Of a DNA stretch of 64,000 nucleotides, positions 25,488 to 35,061 are shown one piece after another. Position 1 is the stretch's first letter. Each line of letters starts with the position of its first letter. The notes beneath the pieces were generated by a model that had not been told where the DNA came from, did not search any database, and saw only the letters and a list, made by a program, of their open reading frames with translations. The position numbers were made by a program, and so were the translations under genes. Source of the stretch: Nocardia sp. NBC_01503 (GTDB taxonomy: Bacteria > Actinomycetota > Actinomycetes > Mycobacteriales > Mycobacteriaceae); NCBI RefSeq assembly GCF_036327755.1, contig NZ_CP109596.1, positions 3,782,001 to 3,846,000 on the forward strand, read 5' to 3'.

Positions 25488-26980
25488 GGTGCTGTTCTCA
25501 CTTTCCGGGCGACAGGAGCGCCATCGGGGGTGGGCGCGGCCAGCGCGTGCTTCCACATGTGCATGGTCAGGTAGGAGCGCCAGGGCGCGAAGCGGGCGGT
25601 ATCGGCCAGGTCGATATCGAGCAGGGCCGCACCCCGGCGCACGATCAGATCGGAGGGCAGTAGGACATCCGGATCCGCGAGTAGTCGCATGGTGACGTAG
25701 TCGGCGGTCCACGGCCCCACCCCATCCAGGGTGAGCAGGTCGCGACGCAATTCGGAGGCGGTGCGCCCGGCATGCAGAATCAGCTCACCGTCCGCGATCG
25801 CCCGTGCCGCGGCCGCGATCGCCTCGACTCGTCGCGCCGGTCCGGTCAGGACCTCCGCGCCGTGGGCGGCAATGGCGGCGGGAGTCGGGAACAGGTGTGA
25901 GATCGCGCCGGGAATGGATTCCCCGAGCGTCTGCACCAGCCGAGCGGTATGCGTATTCGCCGCCGCCACCGAGATCTGCTGCCCGATCATGGTGCGCAGC
26001 AGCAGTTCCGGACCGTCGAGACATCCGGGAACCCGAATGCCCGGTGACAGCGCACGCGGTTTCCCGGTAATTCCCGCCATGAGTGCCTCGTCGATGCCGA
26101 TGGGGTCGGCATCCAGGTCGAGGAAGTGTCGGAGCCGGGCGACGGTGGGGGCCAGGTCACGCATATCGTGCAGGGCCAGTGAAGCACGCACGTGCCCGGG
26201 TTGGATGGACATGCGAATAGTGGTGTGGCCGTGCGGGGTTCGCAGGCTGCGGCTGTAGTGGCCGTCCTCCCAGAGTTCGATTCCGGGCACGGCGTGCGAG
26301 GACAGGAACCACTCCAGCCAGGGCTTGTCCAGCGGTTCGCGATACGGAAGTCGCAGTGTCAGTAGGCCATTCGTGGCGGGCAGGGTGTCGCCATTGCGGC
26401 GTCGCGATTCATCCCGCAGGGTGGTCGGGCTGACCGCGAATACCTCGCGCACCGTGTCGTTGAACTGCCGGATGCTCGCGAAGCCCGCCGCGAACGCGAT
26501 ATCCGACATGGACAGGTGTGTGGTCTGGATGAGCAGCCGGGCGGTATGCGCCCGATGCGCCCGCGCCAGGGCCAGCGGTCCGGCCCCGAGTTCGGAGGTG
26601 AGCACCCGGGTCAGCTGGCGCTGTGAATAGCCGAGCGTATCGGCCAGGGCGGGCACCCCGCCCCGTTCGATCACGCCATCGGCGATCAGTCGCATGGCCC
26701 GGGAGGCCAGGTCGGCGCGGGTATTCCAGAGCGGTGAGCCGGGTGCCGCATCGGGCAGGCAGCGACGGCAGGCCCGGAAGCCGGACTGTTGTGCCGCCGC
26801 GGCGGTAGGTAGAAAGGTGACGTTGGCGGGTTTCGGGGTGATCGCCGGACAGGAAGGGCGGCAATAGATTCCGGTGGTGCGCACCGCGGTCACGAACTGC
26901 CCGTCGAAGCGGGCATCCCGGGTGGCCACGGCGCGGTAGCACCGTTCGAAGTCCAGCTCGTTCGCACTCACAAGAACCAC
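25484..26980 (-). CDS. alkA: Ada regulator-AlkA 3-methyladenine glycosylase fusion
   Basis: A 498-residue fusion. Residues 1-80 are the Ada zinc domain with ligand cysteines in GIYCRPSCPA and FRACRRCLPD; one accepts methyl groups from phosphotriesters and turns the protein into an activator. Residues 85-190 are an AraC-type HTH (LADTLGYSQRQLTRVL). The rest is AlkA glycosylase: an AlkA_N domain, the helix-hairpin-helix LDGVGPWTADYV and the catalytic aspartate in LPSDLIV. So sensing and repair sit in one protein, and it likely activates its own operon with ogt. A GTG three codons downstream (VSANELDF) is an equally possible start. Confidence 0.95.
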   Translation of the reverse strand: MVLVSANELDFERCYRAVATRDARFDGQFVTAVRTTGIYCRPSCPAITPKPANVTFLPTAAAAQQSGFRACRRCLPDAAPGSPLWNTRADLASRAMRLIADGVIERGGVPALADTLGYSQRQLTRVLTSELGAGPLALARAHRAHTARLLIQTTHLSMSDIAFAAGFASIRQFNDTVREVFAVSPTTLRDESRRRNGDTLPATNGLLTLRLPYREPLDKPWLEWFLSSHAVPGIELWEDGHYSRSLRTPHGHTTIRMSIQPGHVRASLALHDMRDLAPTVARLRHFLDLDADPIGIDEALMAGITGKPRALSPGIRVPGCLDGPELLLRTMIGQQISVAAANTHTARLVQTLGESIPGAISHLFPTPAAIAAHGAEVLTGPARRVEAIAAAARAIADGELILHAGRTASELRRDLLTLDGVGPWTADYVTMRLLADPDVLLPSDLIVRRGAALLDIDLADTARFAPWRSYLTMHMWKHALAAPTPDGAPVARKVRTAP

Positions 26981-27179
26981 AATCGCAGCCCGGGAGACCG
27001 CGCGCTAGCGGAAAATGGACACGAGCACGCCCGCCTCCCCGAACCTTCAGCGCCAGGCTTGGAGCCGTCGATCGTTGGGCACGCGCACCTACCTGGGGAG
27101 CCGGCCCGATTATGGGCGTACCCGGGGAGTTACCCCGACCGTCGCGAAATCAGTTGTTGCGTTGACGTACGGACAACCT

Positions 27180-27419
27180 TCAGCAGCAGCGGTTGGCGGG
27201 GTTGCGGGCCGCCGCGTCGTGGCGGTCGCGCCAGTAGTCGCGTTCGCTGGGGACCGGGGCGTCCGGATGCTGGAACCGCAGGTGGTCGACGTAGCGCTGG
27301 TAGTCGTTGCCGCCGAGGATCGAGTTGAACCACCAGATCACGGCGCGCAGGGCACGGAGAACCGCGCGCCCCGCCGTCCGCAGCGGGGCTGCGGGCGACG
27401 GGGCGGTGGATTCGTTCAT
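27180..27419 (-). CDS. YbdD/YjiX family small protein
   Basis: A 79-residue protein with the family core GGNDYQRYVDHLRFQHPD followed by SERDYWRDRHD. Members are nearly always encoded just downstream of CstA-type transporters and are thought to modulate them. The start lies 16 bases after the cstA stop on the same strand, so they form an operon. The ATG gives the common N-terminus; a longer upstream frame overlaps cstA and lacks family similarity. Confidence 0.9.
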   Translation of the reverse strand: MNESTAPSPAAPLRTAGRAVLRALRAVIWWFNSILGGNDYQRYVDHLRFQHPDAPVPSERDYWRDRHDAAARNPANRCC

Positions 27420-27435
27420 CGAGGACAAGTGTGAC

Positions 27436-29772
27436 TCAGTGCGCGTGTGCCGTGGCCGCACCGGTGGGTTTGATCTTGCCTTCGGCGACGAGGGTGTCCC
27501 ACTCCTGCTGGACTTCCTTCTCCGCCTTCGTGGCCAGGAAGGAGCTCGGCCCGAAGATCTTCGACGGTTCCTCGGGCGATTCGGTGGTTTCCGCGACCCC
27601 CTTGCGAATGGCGCGCAGGCACACCCACACGCCTACGACGGCGACGATCAGCACCAGCACCGCGAACACGATCGACAGCGTGCCCTGGATGAAGGTATTG
27701 CGAATCGTCTTCTCCAGGTTGTCGATCTGCGTCTGCAGCGCCGCCGCGTCCGCCACTCCCTTGGGCAGCTGCCCGGAGTCCTGCGCGGCGAGGTAGGCGT
27801 CCCGCTTCACGATGGTGTTGTGGTGCAGCGTCCAGTAGCCGATCTTCGGATCACCCGAGAAGATCTTCTGGAACGAGGCCGTCATGGTGACGATCAGATC
27901 CCAGACCAGCGGTAGCGCCGGAATCCAGGCCCACTTGACCAGGCCCTTCTTCACCACGATGGCCAGCACCACGGTCAACGCCACCGCCGCCAGCAGCTGG
28001 TTGGAGATACCGAACAGCGGGTACAGCGTATTGATGCCGCCCAGCGGATCGGTGACACCCATGAGCAGCACCGAGCCCCAGGCCGCGACCACGATCGCCG
28101 AACACAGCCACGCGCCGGGCAGCCAGGACGGATCCTTGAACTTCTTGGCCGCGCCACCGAGATTGCCGAGCGAATCCGAGAGCATGAACCGCGCCACGCG
28201 GGTTCCCGCGTCGATGGTGGTGAGGATGAACAGCGCCTCGAACATGATCGCGAAGTGGTACCAGAACGCCTTCAGCCCCGAGCCGCCGAACAGCTTGTGC
28301 AGCACCTCGGACATGCCGATGGCCAGCGTCGGCGCACCACCGGTGCGCGAGACGATCTTGCTCTCGCCGATATCGGCAGCGGCCTGATTCAGATAATCCG
28401 GGGTGATCGGATCACCCTGCAGTCCAAGGCTGTTCACATAGGTGGCGGCTTTCTCCGCAGTGCCCCCGGTGACCGCCGGACTGGCGTTCATGGCGAAGTA
28501 CAGGTGCTGATCGATAATGCTGGCGGTGATGATCGCCATGACCGCGACGAACGACTCCATCAGCATGCCGCCGTAGCCGATCATGCGCGCCTGCGACTGC
28601 TTGGCCAGCAGCTTCGGCGTGGTGCCGGAGGAGACCAGCGCGTGGAATCCCGAGAGCGCGCCACAGGCGATGGTGATGAACAGGAACGGGAACAGGTTGC
28701 CCGCGAACGCCGGACCGCTGCTGTTGCTCGCGAACTGCGAGATGGCGGGCGCGTGCAACACCGGCATGGTGACCAGTACTCCGATCGCCAATAGACCGAT
28801 GGTGCCGATCTTCATGAAGGTCGAGAGGTAGTCGCGCGGGGCGAGCAGCAGCCACACCGGCAGCACCGAGGCGATGAAACCGTAGATGATCAACATCCAG
28901 GCGATGCTGGTGCCCGACAGTGTGAAAAGGTCACGGCCCCAACCGGACCCGGCGACCCAGTTGCCGGAGATGATGGCCAGCAACAACAGTGCGAAGCCGA
29001 CCAGCGAGATCTCGCCGACCTTGCCCGGGCGCACGAAGCGCAGGTAGACGCCCATGAACAGGGCGATCGGAATGGTCATGGCAATGGAGAACACGCCCCA
29101 CGGGCTGCCACCCTCGAGTACGCCGGTCTTCGCATTCGGTGTCGCCGCAAGGGCATTCACCACCACGATGCCGAGCACGGCGAGCAGGATCATCATGATG
29201 ACCAGCACGGCCACGATGGCGGCGACACCGCCGACCACACCGAGTTCGTCACGCGCCATCTGCCCGAGGCTGCGGCCGCGGCGCTTCACCGAAGCCCACA
29301 GCACCAGATAGTCCTGCACCGCACCGGCGAACACGACGCCGACAATGATCCAGATGGTGCCCGGCAGATATCCCATCTGCGCGGCCAGCACCGGTCCGAC
29401 CAGCGGGCCCGCGCCGGCGATGGCGGCGAAGTGATGCCCGAACAGCACGCGGCGGTCCATCGGCATGTAGTCGCGGCCGTTCTCCAGCTCTTCGGCCGGA
29501 GTGGCGACGTCATCCCGCGGTTTGGTGATCTTCCATTCGATCAGCCGCGAATAGAACTGGTACGCCAGCACATACGTACAGACCGCGGCGATCACGATCC
29601 AGACGGCATTGACATCTTCGCCGCGCATGAACGCGAGAATCGCCCAGGCGATCGCGCCGAGTACGGCGATGGCGAGGAAGATGCCCTTTTTGGCGGGCGT
29701 GAGGGGCGTCCGGTCCACGACACCGACCGGAGGCAGGTCGGGGTCCGTCCGGAGGTATTCGATGGTCGCCAT
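27436..29772 (-). CDS. cstA: carbon starvation protein A (CstA family transporter)
   Basis: A 778-residue polytopic membrane protein of the CstA/BtsT family, which imports pyruvate or peptides during carbon starvation. Many hydrophobic segments are present from residue 30 to 740. Recognisable family segments are GRDYMPMDRRVLFGHHFAAIAGAGPLVGP (from about residue 93), VGVVFAGAVQDYLV, and LVSSGTTPKLL in the middle. Length is close to the E. coli proteins (about 700-716), with extra soluble N- and C-terminal tails. The small YbdD-type gene follows. The substrate is inferred from the family only. Confidence 0.95.
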   Translation of the reverse strand: MATIEYLRTDPDLPPVGVVDRTPLTPAKKGIFLAIAVLGAIAWAILAFMRGEDVNAVWIVIAAVCTYVLAYQFYSRLIEWKITKPRDDVATPAEELENGRDYMPMDRRVLFGHHFAAIAGAGPLVGPVLAAQMGYLPGTIWIIVGVVFAGAVQDYLVLWASVKRRGRSLGQMARDELGVVGGVAAIVAVLVIMMILLAVLGIVVVNALAATPNAKTGVLEGGSPWGVFSIAMTIPIALFMGVYLRFVRPGKVGEISLVGFALLLLAIISGNWVAGSGWGRDLFTLSGTSIAWMLIIYGFIASVLPVWLLLAPRDYLSTFMKIGTIGLLAIGVLVTMPVLHAPAISQFASNSSGPAFAGNLFPFLFITIACGALSGFHALVSSGTTPKLLAKQSQARMIGYGGMLMESFVAVMAIITASIIDQHLYFAMNASPAVTGGTAEKAATYVNSLGLQGDPITPDYLNQAAADIGESKIVSRTGGAPTLAIGMSEVLHKLFGGSGLKAFWYHFAIMFEALFILTTIDAGTRVARFMLSDSLGNLGGAAKKFKDPSWLPGAWLCSAIVVAAWGSVLLMGVTDPLGGINTLYPLFGISNQLLAAVALTVVLAIVVKKGLVKWAWIPALPLVWDLIVTMTASFQKIFSGDPKIGYWTLHHNTIVKRDAYLAAQDSGQLPKGVADAAALQTQIDNLEKTIRNTFIQGTLSIVFAVLVLIVAVVGVWVCLRAIRKGVAETTESPEEPSKIFGPSSFLATKAEKEVQQEWDTLVAEGKIKPTGAATAHAH

Positions 29773-30171
29773 GCGACAACTCTCCCGTGCGGTACAGCGG
29801 ATCTAACTGATTTCGAGCCCAACGTAGCGGAATCGACACGCCTGAAATGCGGCTTTCGGCAGCCGTTCATCAAGTGTCGGACCGACGGGTATGGGTGACC
29901 CGGTGGACGCTGTGTGCCGGGAGACGAGGTGACGCAATCCGGCTCGGGCTCCCGCGAGTCCGCGTGTTCTCCGCGTGTCGCAGGTTGCTCTCCGTATGCT
30001 GCCATGCTGATCTGAGACCTGGGCCACAGGGTCCGAGACCGGAGGAGACCCTCTTGACCGGGAGGTCGTTTCATTCATGCCCGTACTTTCGGCGCTGGAC
30101 TGGTGCCGCCGACCGATATGCGACGAACGGTGGATTCGCTGCGGCAAACGGTAGGAAATCCACGATGAACG
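29773..30171. other. intergenic region between divergent cstA and the ABC operon
   Basis: About 400 bases that must hold promoters for both directions. A TTGACC element near 30052 is followed by no convincing -10 at the right distance. No small gene, repeat or RNA motif is evident. Confidence 0.5.
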
Positions 30172-31509
30172 GTGACCGGGCAGCGCGCCGTGCGTATTGA
30201 TCCCGTCGTCTCGCGTCGCACGCTGCTCGGCGGCGCGGCGGCTGCGGCCCTCGCCGGTGCGGTCGGCGGCTGCGGCGGGGGCGACGACGATGCGGTCACC
30301 TTCTTCTTCCAGGCGCGGCCGGAGGAAGCGCGCTCCCGGCTGTTGCTCATCGACGAATTCCGGAAGCGGCGGCCCGATATCAAGATTCGGACGATCATGT
30401 CCGGGCCGGATCCGCTCCAGCAGATGCTCACCTACTGCGCGGGCGGGAAGTGCCCCGATGTATTGATGTCGTGGGAGCTGCTCTACGCCGAGTTGGCCGA
30501 GCGCGGGGTGCTGGTGGATCTGCGCGAATTCCTCGACCGCGATCCGCGATACGCCGCCGAGTTGGCGGCGGACGGGTACGCACCGCTGCGCGAAACCTTC
30601 CGCTGGCGGGGCGGGCAGTACGCGCTGCCCGAGCAGTGGTCCGGGGTTTTCCTGTACTACAACCGGAAGCTGTTCGAACAGGCGGGAATTCAGCCGCCCG
30701 CGCGCTGGTCCGACGCCTGGTCCTTCGCTGAATTCCTCACCGCCGCACAGACGCTCACCCACCGTGATGCCGACGGCCACACCGGGCAATGGGGTTTCGT
30801 CGATGCCTGGGTGCCGTACTTCTCGGCCGCCTGCTTCGGTATGAACAATGGCGCGCAATGGTTCACCCCGCCGGTGCGGCCCGAGCGCACCAATATCGGC
30901 GATCCGCGGTTCGCGGAGGGGCTGCAGTTCTACGCCGATCTGGCGGTCCGGCACCGCGTCGCCCCGAGTGTCGGTGACCGGCAATCGGTTTCGGCGCAGG
31001 ACCTGTTCCGGAGTGGTCGTGCGGCCATGCTCATGGGCGGACACTGGCTGTACTCGGAGTTCACCGGGCGCGATGATCTCGACTTCGATGTGACCGTACT
31101 GCCGGTCGGACCGCATGGAGGTCCGGGCGCGATCACCGATGTCGGCAGCACCGGACTCGCCATCGCCGCCGCCAGCCCGCGCCGCGAACAGGCTTGGGAA
31201 TTCGTGAAATTCGCGACCGGACCGGAGGGGCAGGCACTCATCGCGGCCTCCGGACTCTTCGTTCCGGTGCTCGAATCAGCCATGCACGCAACGGGTTTCG
31301 CCGCGGCACATCGCGGTATCCGCAACTTGGAGGTCTTCACCGACGGCCCGGCCAACTCCCGTCAAATGGCGGTCACACCCCAGTGGGGCAAGGTCGAATC
31401 GCTGCTCGAACGCGGTTGCAATCGGGTACTGCGCGGTGCGGCGACGGCGGATTCACTGAGCGGGCAGACCGCCGACGATATCGACGCCGTCCTGCGGGCG
31501 GCGATATGA
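30172..31509 (+). CDS. sugar-type ABC transporter substrate-binding lipoprotein
   Basis: A 445-residue solute-binding protein of the family-1 (MalE/UgpB) class. The N-terminus combines a twin-arginine motif (SRRTLLGG, residues 14-21) with a lipobox GGC at residue 34, so it is probably exported by Tat and lipid-anchored. The core has typical segments: CPDVLMSWELLYAELAERG, GVFLYYNRKLFEQAGI and GSTGLAIAAASPRREQAWEFVKF. The ligand cannot be predicted beyond sugar or polyol. The first GTG is used; a second GTG six codons later is possible. The stop overlaps the next permease start by four bases. Confidence 0.92.
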   Translation: MTGQRAVRIDPVVSRRTLLGGAAAAALAGAVGGCGGGDDDAVTFFFQARPEEARSRLLLIDEFRKRRPDIKIRTIMSGPDPLQQMLTYCAGGKCPDVLMSWELLYAELAERGVLVDLREFLDRDPRYAAELAADGYAPLRETFRWRGGQYALPEQWSGVFLYYNRKLFEQAGIQPPARWSDAWSFAEFLTAAQTLTHRDADGHTGQWGFVDAWVPYFSAACFGMNNGAQWFTPPVRPERTNIGDPRFAEGLQFYADLAVRHRVAPSVGDRQSVSAQDLFRSGRAAMLMGGHWLYSEFTGRDDLDFDVTVLPVGPHGGPGAITDVGSTGLAIAAASPRREQAWEFVKFATGPEGQALIAASGLFVPVLESAMHATGFAAAHRGIRNLEVFTDGPANSRQMAVTPQWGKVESLLERGCNRVLRGAATADSLSGQTADDIDAVLRAAI

Positions 31510-32396
31510 CCAATGCCCTGGCACGGCGACGGGCCCGCGCCGGAGTACGGTTCATCGCCCCCAATCTGGCCGCGGTGGCGGTGTTTCTGCTCTTCCCGCT
31601 CGGGTTCTCGCTGTATCTGAGCTTCCACTCGTGGGATCTGTTCAGTCCACCCCTGTTCGTGGGTGTGGATAACTATCGCAGGCTGTTCTCCGAGGATCCG
31701 CTGTTCTTCATCGCGCTGCGCAATACAGCCGTCTTCACCCTGCTGACCCTGGTACCGACCGTGGTGGTGAGCCTGGCCGTGGCCGGACTGCTGAATCGAA
31801 AACTCCGGGGGATGGGCATCTTTCGCACCATCGCCTTCCTGCCGCTGGTGGCCTCGACGGTCGCCATGGCGGTGGTCTTCCGCTTCGTCTTCGCCAGCGA
31901 TGACGGGCTGGCCAATCTCTTCCTCGGCTGGTTCGGCATCTCCCCGGTGCCGTGGCTGACCGATCCGGATTGGGCGCTGGTCTCGCTCGGTCTGGTGACG
32001 GTGTGGAAGAGCGTGCCGTTCGCCACCGTCATTCTGCTGGCAGCCATGCAGGGCGTGCCCGAAAACCTCTATGAGGCAGCGGAGATCGATGGCGCGGGAC
32101 CGCTGCGGCGGTTCTGGTCGATCACCGTGCCGTTGATTCGCGGAGCGCTGTCCTTCGTCTTCGTCATCACCATCATCAATTCGGTGCAGGCGTTCGATCA
32201 GGCGTATGCGCTCACCGGTGGCAATGGCGGACCCGAGACCGGCACCTATGTTCTTGGGATCATGCTGTTCCAGAACGCTTTTCGCTTCTATGAAATCGGC
32301 TACGCCTCGGCGCTCGCCTGGGTGATCTTCGCAATCCTGCTGGCGCTCACGCTGATTCAGCTGCGTCTGTCGCGGCGTGCGGAGGCGGAGCTGTGA
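31506..32396 (+). CDS. ABC transporter permease, MalF type
   Basis: A 296-residue inner-membrane permease with about six membrane segments. The EAA loop that contacts the ATPase reads YEAAEIDGAGPLRRFWSITV near residue 190. It overlaps both neighbours by four bases, giving tight translational coupling. No ATPase gene follows, so it presumably shares a housekeeping MsiK/MalK-type ATPase from elsewhere, as is common in Actinobacteria. Confidence 0.93.
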   Translation: MTNALARRRARAGVRFIAPNLAAVAVFLLFPLGFSLYLSFHSWDLFSPPLFVGVDNYRRLFSEDPLFFIALRNTAVFTLLTLVPTVVVSLAVAGLLNRKLRGMGIFRTIAFLPLVASTVAMAVVFRFVFASDDGLANLFLGWFGISPVPWLTDPDWALVSLGLVTVWKSVPFATVILLAAMQGVPENLYEAAEIDGAGPLRRFWSITVPLIRGALSFVFVITIINSVQAFDQAYALTGGNGGPETGTYVLGIMLFQNAFRFYEIGYASALAWVIFAILLALTLIQLRLSRRAEAEL

Positions 32397-33226
32397 ATCG
32401 GTCCGCGAAGCGAGTCATCCGCGTCCTGCTCATCTACGTCGCATTGATCGCAGTCGCCTGGTGTGCCTTGGCTCCCATCCTGTGGGCGGTCTCGGCCTCG
32501 CTGAAATCCGAGGGTGAGCTCATCGATCCGTCGGCTCTGCCCGCGCACCCCCAATGGTCCAATTACACAGACGTTTTCGATGCCATTCCGCTCGGCCGCA
32601 TGCTGCTCAATACCGCCGTCTACGCCCTCTGCGTCACCGCCGGTCAGGTCTTCTTCTGCTCCCTCGCCGGATATGCCTTCGCGCGCTTGCGTTTTCCCGG
32701 ACGCGAGGCGCTGTTCCTGGCCTACCTGGCCACCCTGATGGTTCCGCTCACCGTCACCGTGATCCCGCAATTCCTGCTCATGCGCGCCTTCGGCTGGATG
32801 GACACCCCCTGGGCCATGATCGTCCCCGGCCTCTTCGGCAGCGCCTTCGGCACCTATCTCATGCGGCAGTTCTTCGCCACGCTCCCAACCGAATTGGAGG
32901 AGGCCGCCACCCTCGACGGTTGCACTCCCTGGCAGATCTACTGGCGCGTCCTGCTCCCACACGCCCGCCCTGCCGTCATGGTCCTGGCTGTGCTGACCTG
33001 GATCACAGTCTGGAACGACTTCCTCTGGCCGCTGATCATGATCCAGCGCAACGAATACGCCACCGCGACCCTCGGCTTGGTCCGCCTCCAAGGCCAGTAC
33101 ACCACCAACTGGCCACTACTGATGGCCGCCGCCACCCTCATCCTGCTGCCCCTGCTCCTCATCTACGCCGTAGCCCAACGCGCCTTCATCCGCGGCATTG
33201 CCATGTCCGGCCTGGGCGGTCGTTGA
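32393..33226 (+). CDS. ABC transporter permease, MalG type
   Basis: A 277-residue permease pairing with the MalF-type subunit. Six membrane segments are visible, and the EAA loop reads LEEAATLDGCTPWQIYWRV near residue 169. The GTG start lies within the stop of the preceding gene. It is the last gene of the three-gene operon; the next gene starts 95 bases later and is of unrelated type. Confidence 0.93.
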   Translation: MNRSAKRVIRVLLIYVALIAVAWCALAPILWAVSASLKSEGELIDPSALPAHPQWSNYTDVFDAIPLGRMLLNTAVYALCVTAGQVFFCSLAGYAFARLRFPGREALFLAYLATLMVPLTVTVIPQFLLMRAFGWMDTPWAMIVPGLFGSAFGTYLMRQFFATLPTELEEAATLDGCTPWQIYWRVLLPHARPAVMVLAVLTWITVWNDFLWPLIMIQRNEYATATLGLVRLQGQYTTNWPLLMAAATLILLPLLLIYAVAQRAFIRGIAMSGLGGR

Positions 33227-33321
33227 GCGGTCGGCTTCGCGAAATCCGCTGGCACCGGCGCGGCCGCTGGTCCATGCTGGGCGGGCCGAAGCGTTTCACG
33301 CCCGGGCCGAGGGGGAGACAT

Positions 33322-33939
33322 ATGGCCGAGACGAGACCCGCGATTCTGCTCGACGTGGATGGGCCGCTGAACCCATTCGCAGATAGCGAAACACCTCGCG
33401 CCCCGGGGTATCGGGCACACCTGTTGCGCCCCGAGATCTTTCCCGGCCGCCCTGCCGAGAACCGCACCGTCTGGCTGGATCCGGCGCACGGCCGTCAACT
33501 CCTGGAGCTGGCCGCCGAAACTCAGGCCGATCTGGTCTGGGCCACCCTGTGGGAACACGAGGCCAACCGCCTGCTCACCGTGCCGCTGGGCTTACCGCAC
33601 CTCGAGGTGATCGCCTTCGACGGCACTGCCTTCCGGCACGCCAACGGCCACCACGCGAAACTCCCCGGTATTACCGCCTGGGCCGGAACCCGCCCCCTTG
33701 TCTGGTTCGACGACCAATTCCAGCCCGGCGACGAGGACTGGGCTGTCGACCGATCCCGAGACACCGCCCCCACGCGCATAGTCCCGATCGATCCGTCCAT
33801 CGGCCTCGCGGCCGCAGACCTCGACAACGCCCGGGATTTCCTCCTACGTCATCAACGCGCGCAGGCTCTCACTCGGCTGGGTGAGATGGCGGATCGAGGT
33901 GAGTTCGACGAATACCTCACCGGGCCCAGAGCCGAATAG
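33322..33939 (+). CDS. HAD-like domain protein
   Basis: A 205-residue cytoplasmic protein that opens with the HAD nucleophile motif AILLDVDGPLNPF (first aspartate near residue 11). Later ADLVWATLWEHEAN corresponds to motif II, and PLVWFDDQF followed by several acidic residues to motif IV. It resembles small HAD proteins annotated in actinobacteria without a known substrate. GGGGGAG lies seven bases before the ATG. It may be read through from the ABC operon, but function is not clearly linked. Confidence 0.82.
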   Translation: MAETRPAILLDVDGPLNPFADSETPRAPGYRAHLLRPEIFPGRPAENRTVWLDPAHGRQLLELAAETQADLVWATLWEHEANRLLTVPLGLPHLEVIAFDGTAFRHANGHHAKLPGITAWAGTRPLVWFDDQFQPGDEDWAVDRSRDTAPTRIVPIDPSIGLAAADLDNARDFLLRHQRAQALTRLGEMADRGEFDEYLTGPRAE

Positions 33940-33997
33940 CCCTGGCCCGCAGCTCGGCGGTGTACGGCATCGCGTTCCATGTCACGGAATGCGGGGT

Positions 33998-34960
33998 TCA
34001 GCGCTCCGGGGGAGTGGCGGCGGCGTAGCGGCGAGCCAGTGTCCGCAGGTGCGCCACCAACTCGGGCGGATCGTCGACGCGGAAATCCATCATGAGCATG
34101 CTCAGATAAATGGCGATGGTCTCCAATCGGTCCGCGCCGGTGAGGAGTACACAGGAGTGCTCGTCGATGGGCTCCACCACGCCGACCGTCGGATTGACCC
34201 GGGCGATCACCGTTTCGGCGGACTCCAGCACGGTGACGCGGGCATGCACTTTCCAACCGGCGGAGGCGATTTCGCGCAGGACGAAGGCGACCAGATCCGC
34301 TTCGGGGAGCGCGCGGGCGGCGAATACCCGACTCGTCCGCTCCACCTGCGGCAGATCGGCGACGGGAAGCGCACGCCAGGAGTGGGTTTCGAGGCTGTAG
34401 GCGACCAGGAACCAGCGGCGCTGCCAGCTGATCAGCCGGTACGGCTCGAGCTCGCTTTCGTGCCCGCCGGTGCGCAGGGTCGTGGTGCCGCGAATGGCGG
34501 TGGCGATGGTGGTCAGGGTCTCCGCGGGTACCGGCGCGTCCGGTTCTTGTGAGCCGGTGACGGACGGACCCACCTCGGTACTGCTGCGCAGCGCATTCAC
34601 TTTGTGCTGCAACCGTTTCGGCATAATGCGCTGCAATTTGGCGAGTGCCCGCGTAATGGTCGCGTCGATATCCGCGACCCCTGTACTCCCGTTCTCGGTG
34701 AGCCCCATGGCGACCGCGACCGCCACCGCCTCCTCGTCATCGAGCAGCAGCGGCGGCATATTCGCGCCCTGTCCGAGCCGATAGCCGCCGATCGGCCCGC
34801 GTTCGGCATGTACCGGATAGCCGAGTTCGCGTAGCCGGGCGATGTCCTGCCGCAGGGTTCGATCGGTGACCGCGAGACGTTCGGCCAGCTCACGACCGGT
34901 ATGGGTGCGGTCCTGCAGGAGCGAAAGCAGCCGCAGCAGCCGGGTTGTGGTCGAGGTCAC
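33998..34960 (-). CDS. HTH-WYL domain transcriptional regulator (YafY type)
   Basis: A 320-residue regulator. Residues 1-60 form a winged helix (RELAERLAVTDRTLRQDIARL), with the wing ERGPIGGYRLG. The middle is a WYL ligand domain (LEPYRLISWQRRWFLVAYSLE) and the end a WCX domain. Such proteins sense small ligands or nucleic acids. The second GTG was chosen because AAGAGG stands five bases before it. It is divergent from the TIGR03086 protein across about 100 bases rich in inverted repeats, so it probably controls that gene. Confidence 0.92.
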   Translation of the reverse strand: MTSTTTRLLRLLSLLQDRTHTGRELAERLAVTDRTLRQDIARLRELGYPVHAERGPIGGYRLGQGANMPPLLLDDEEAVAVAVAMGLTENGSTGVADIDATITRALAKLQRIMPKRLQHKVNALRSSTEVGPSVTGSQEPDAPVPAETLTTIATAIRGTTTLRTGGHESELEPYRLISWQRRWFLVAYSLETHSWRALPVADLPQVERTSRVFAARALPEADLVAFVLREIASAGWKVHARVTVLESAETVIARVNPTVGVVEPIDEHSCVLLTGADRLETIAIYLSMLMMDFRVDDPPELVAHLRTLARRYAAATPPER

Positions 34961-34987
34961 ATCCACCTCTTCGGAATCGGCCGAACT

Positions 34988-35056
34988 ATTAGGAACGAAA
35001 TTAGCCTAATTGCCTCATACCTTTATCTCAACGGATTGAAACAACCTGAGAGGCAA
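34988..35056. promoter_or_regulatory. two inverted repeats between divergent WYL regulator and TIGR03086 gene
   Basis: ATTAGG/CCTAAT (34988-35010) and TTGCCTC/GAGGCAA (35010-35056) are exact inverted arms. The AT-rich stretch stands out in this GC-rich DNA. They are candidate operators for the WYL regulator; the second also overlaps the ribosome site of the plus-strand gene. Confidence 0.5.
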
Positions 35057-35061
35057 GAACA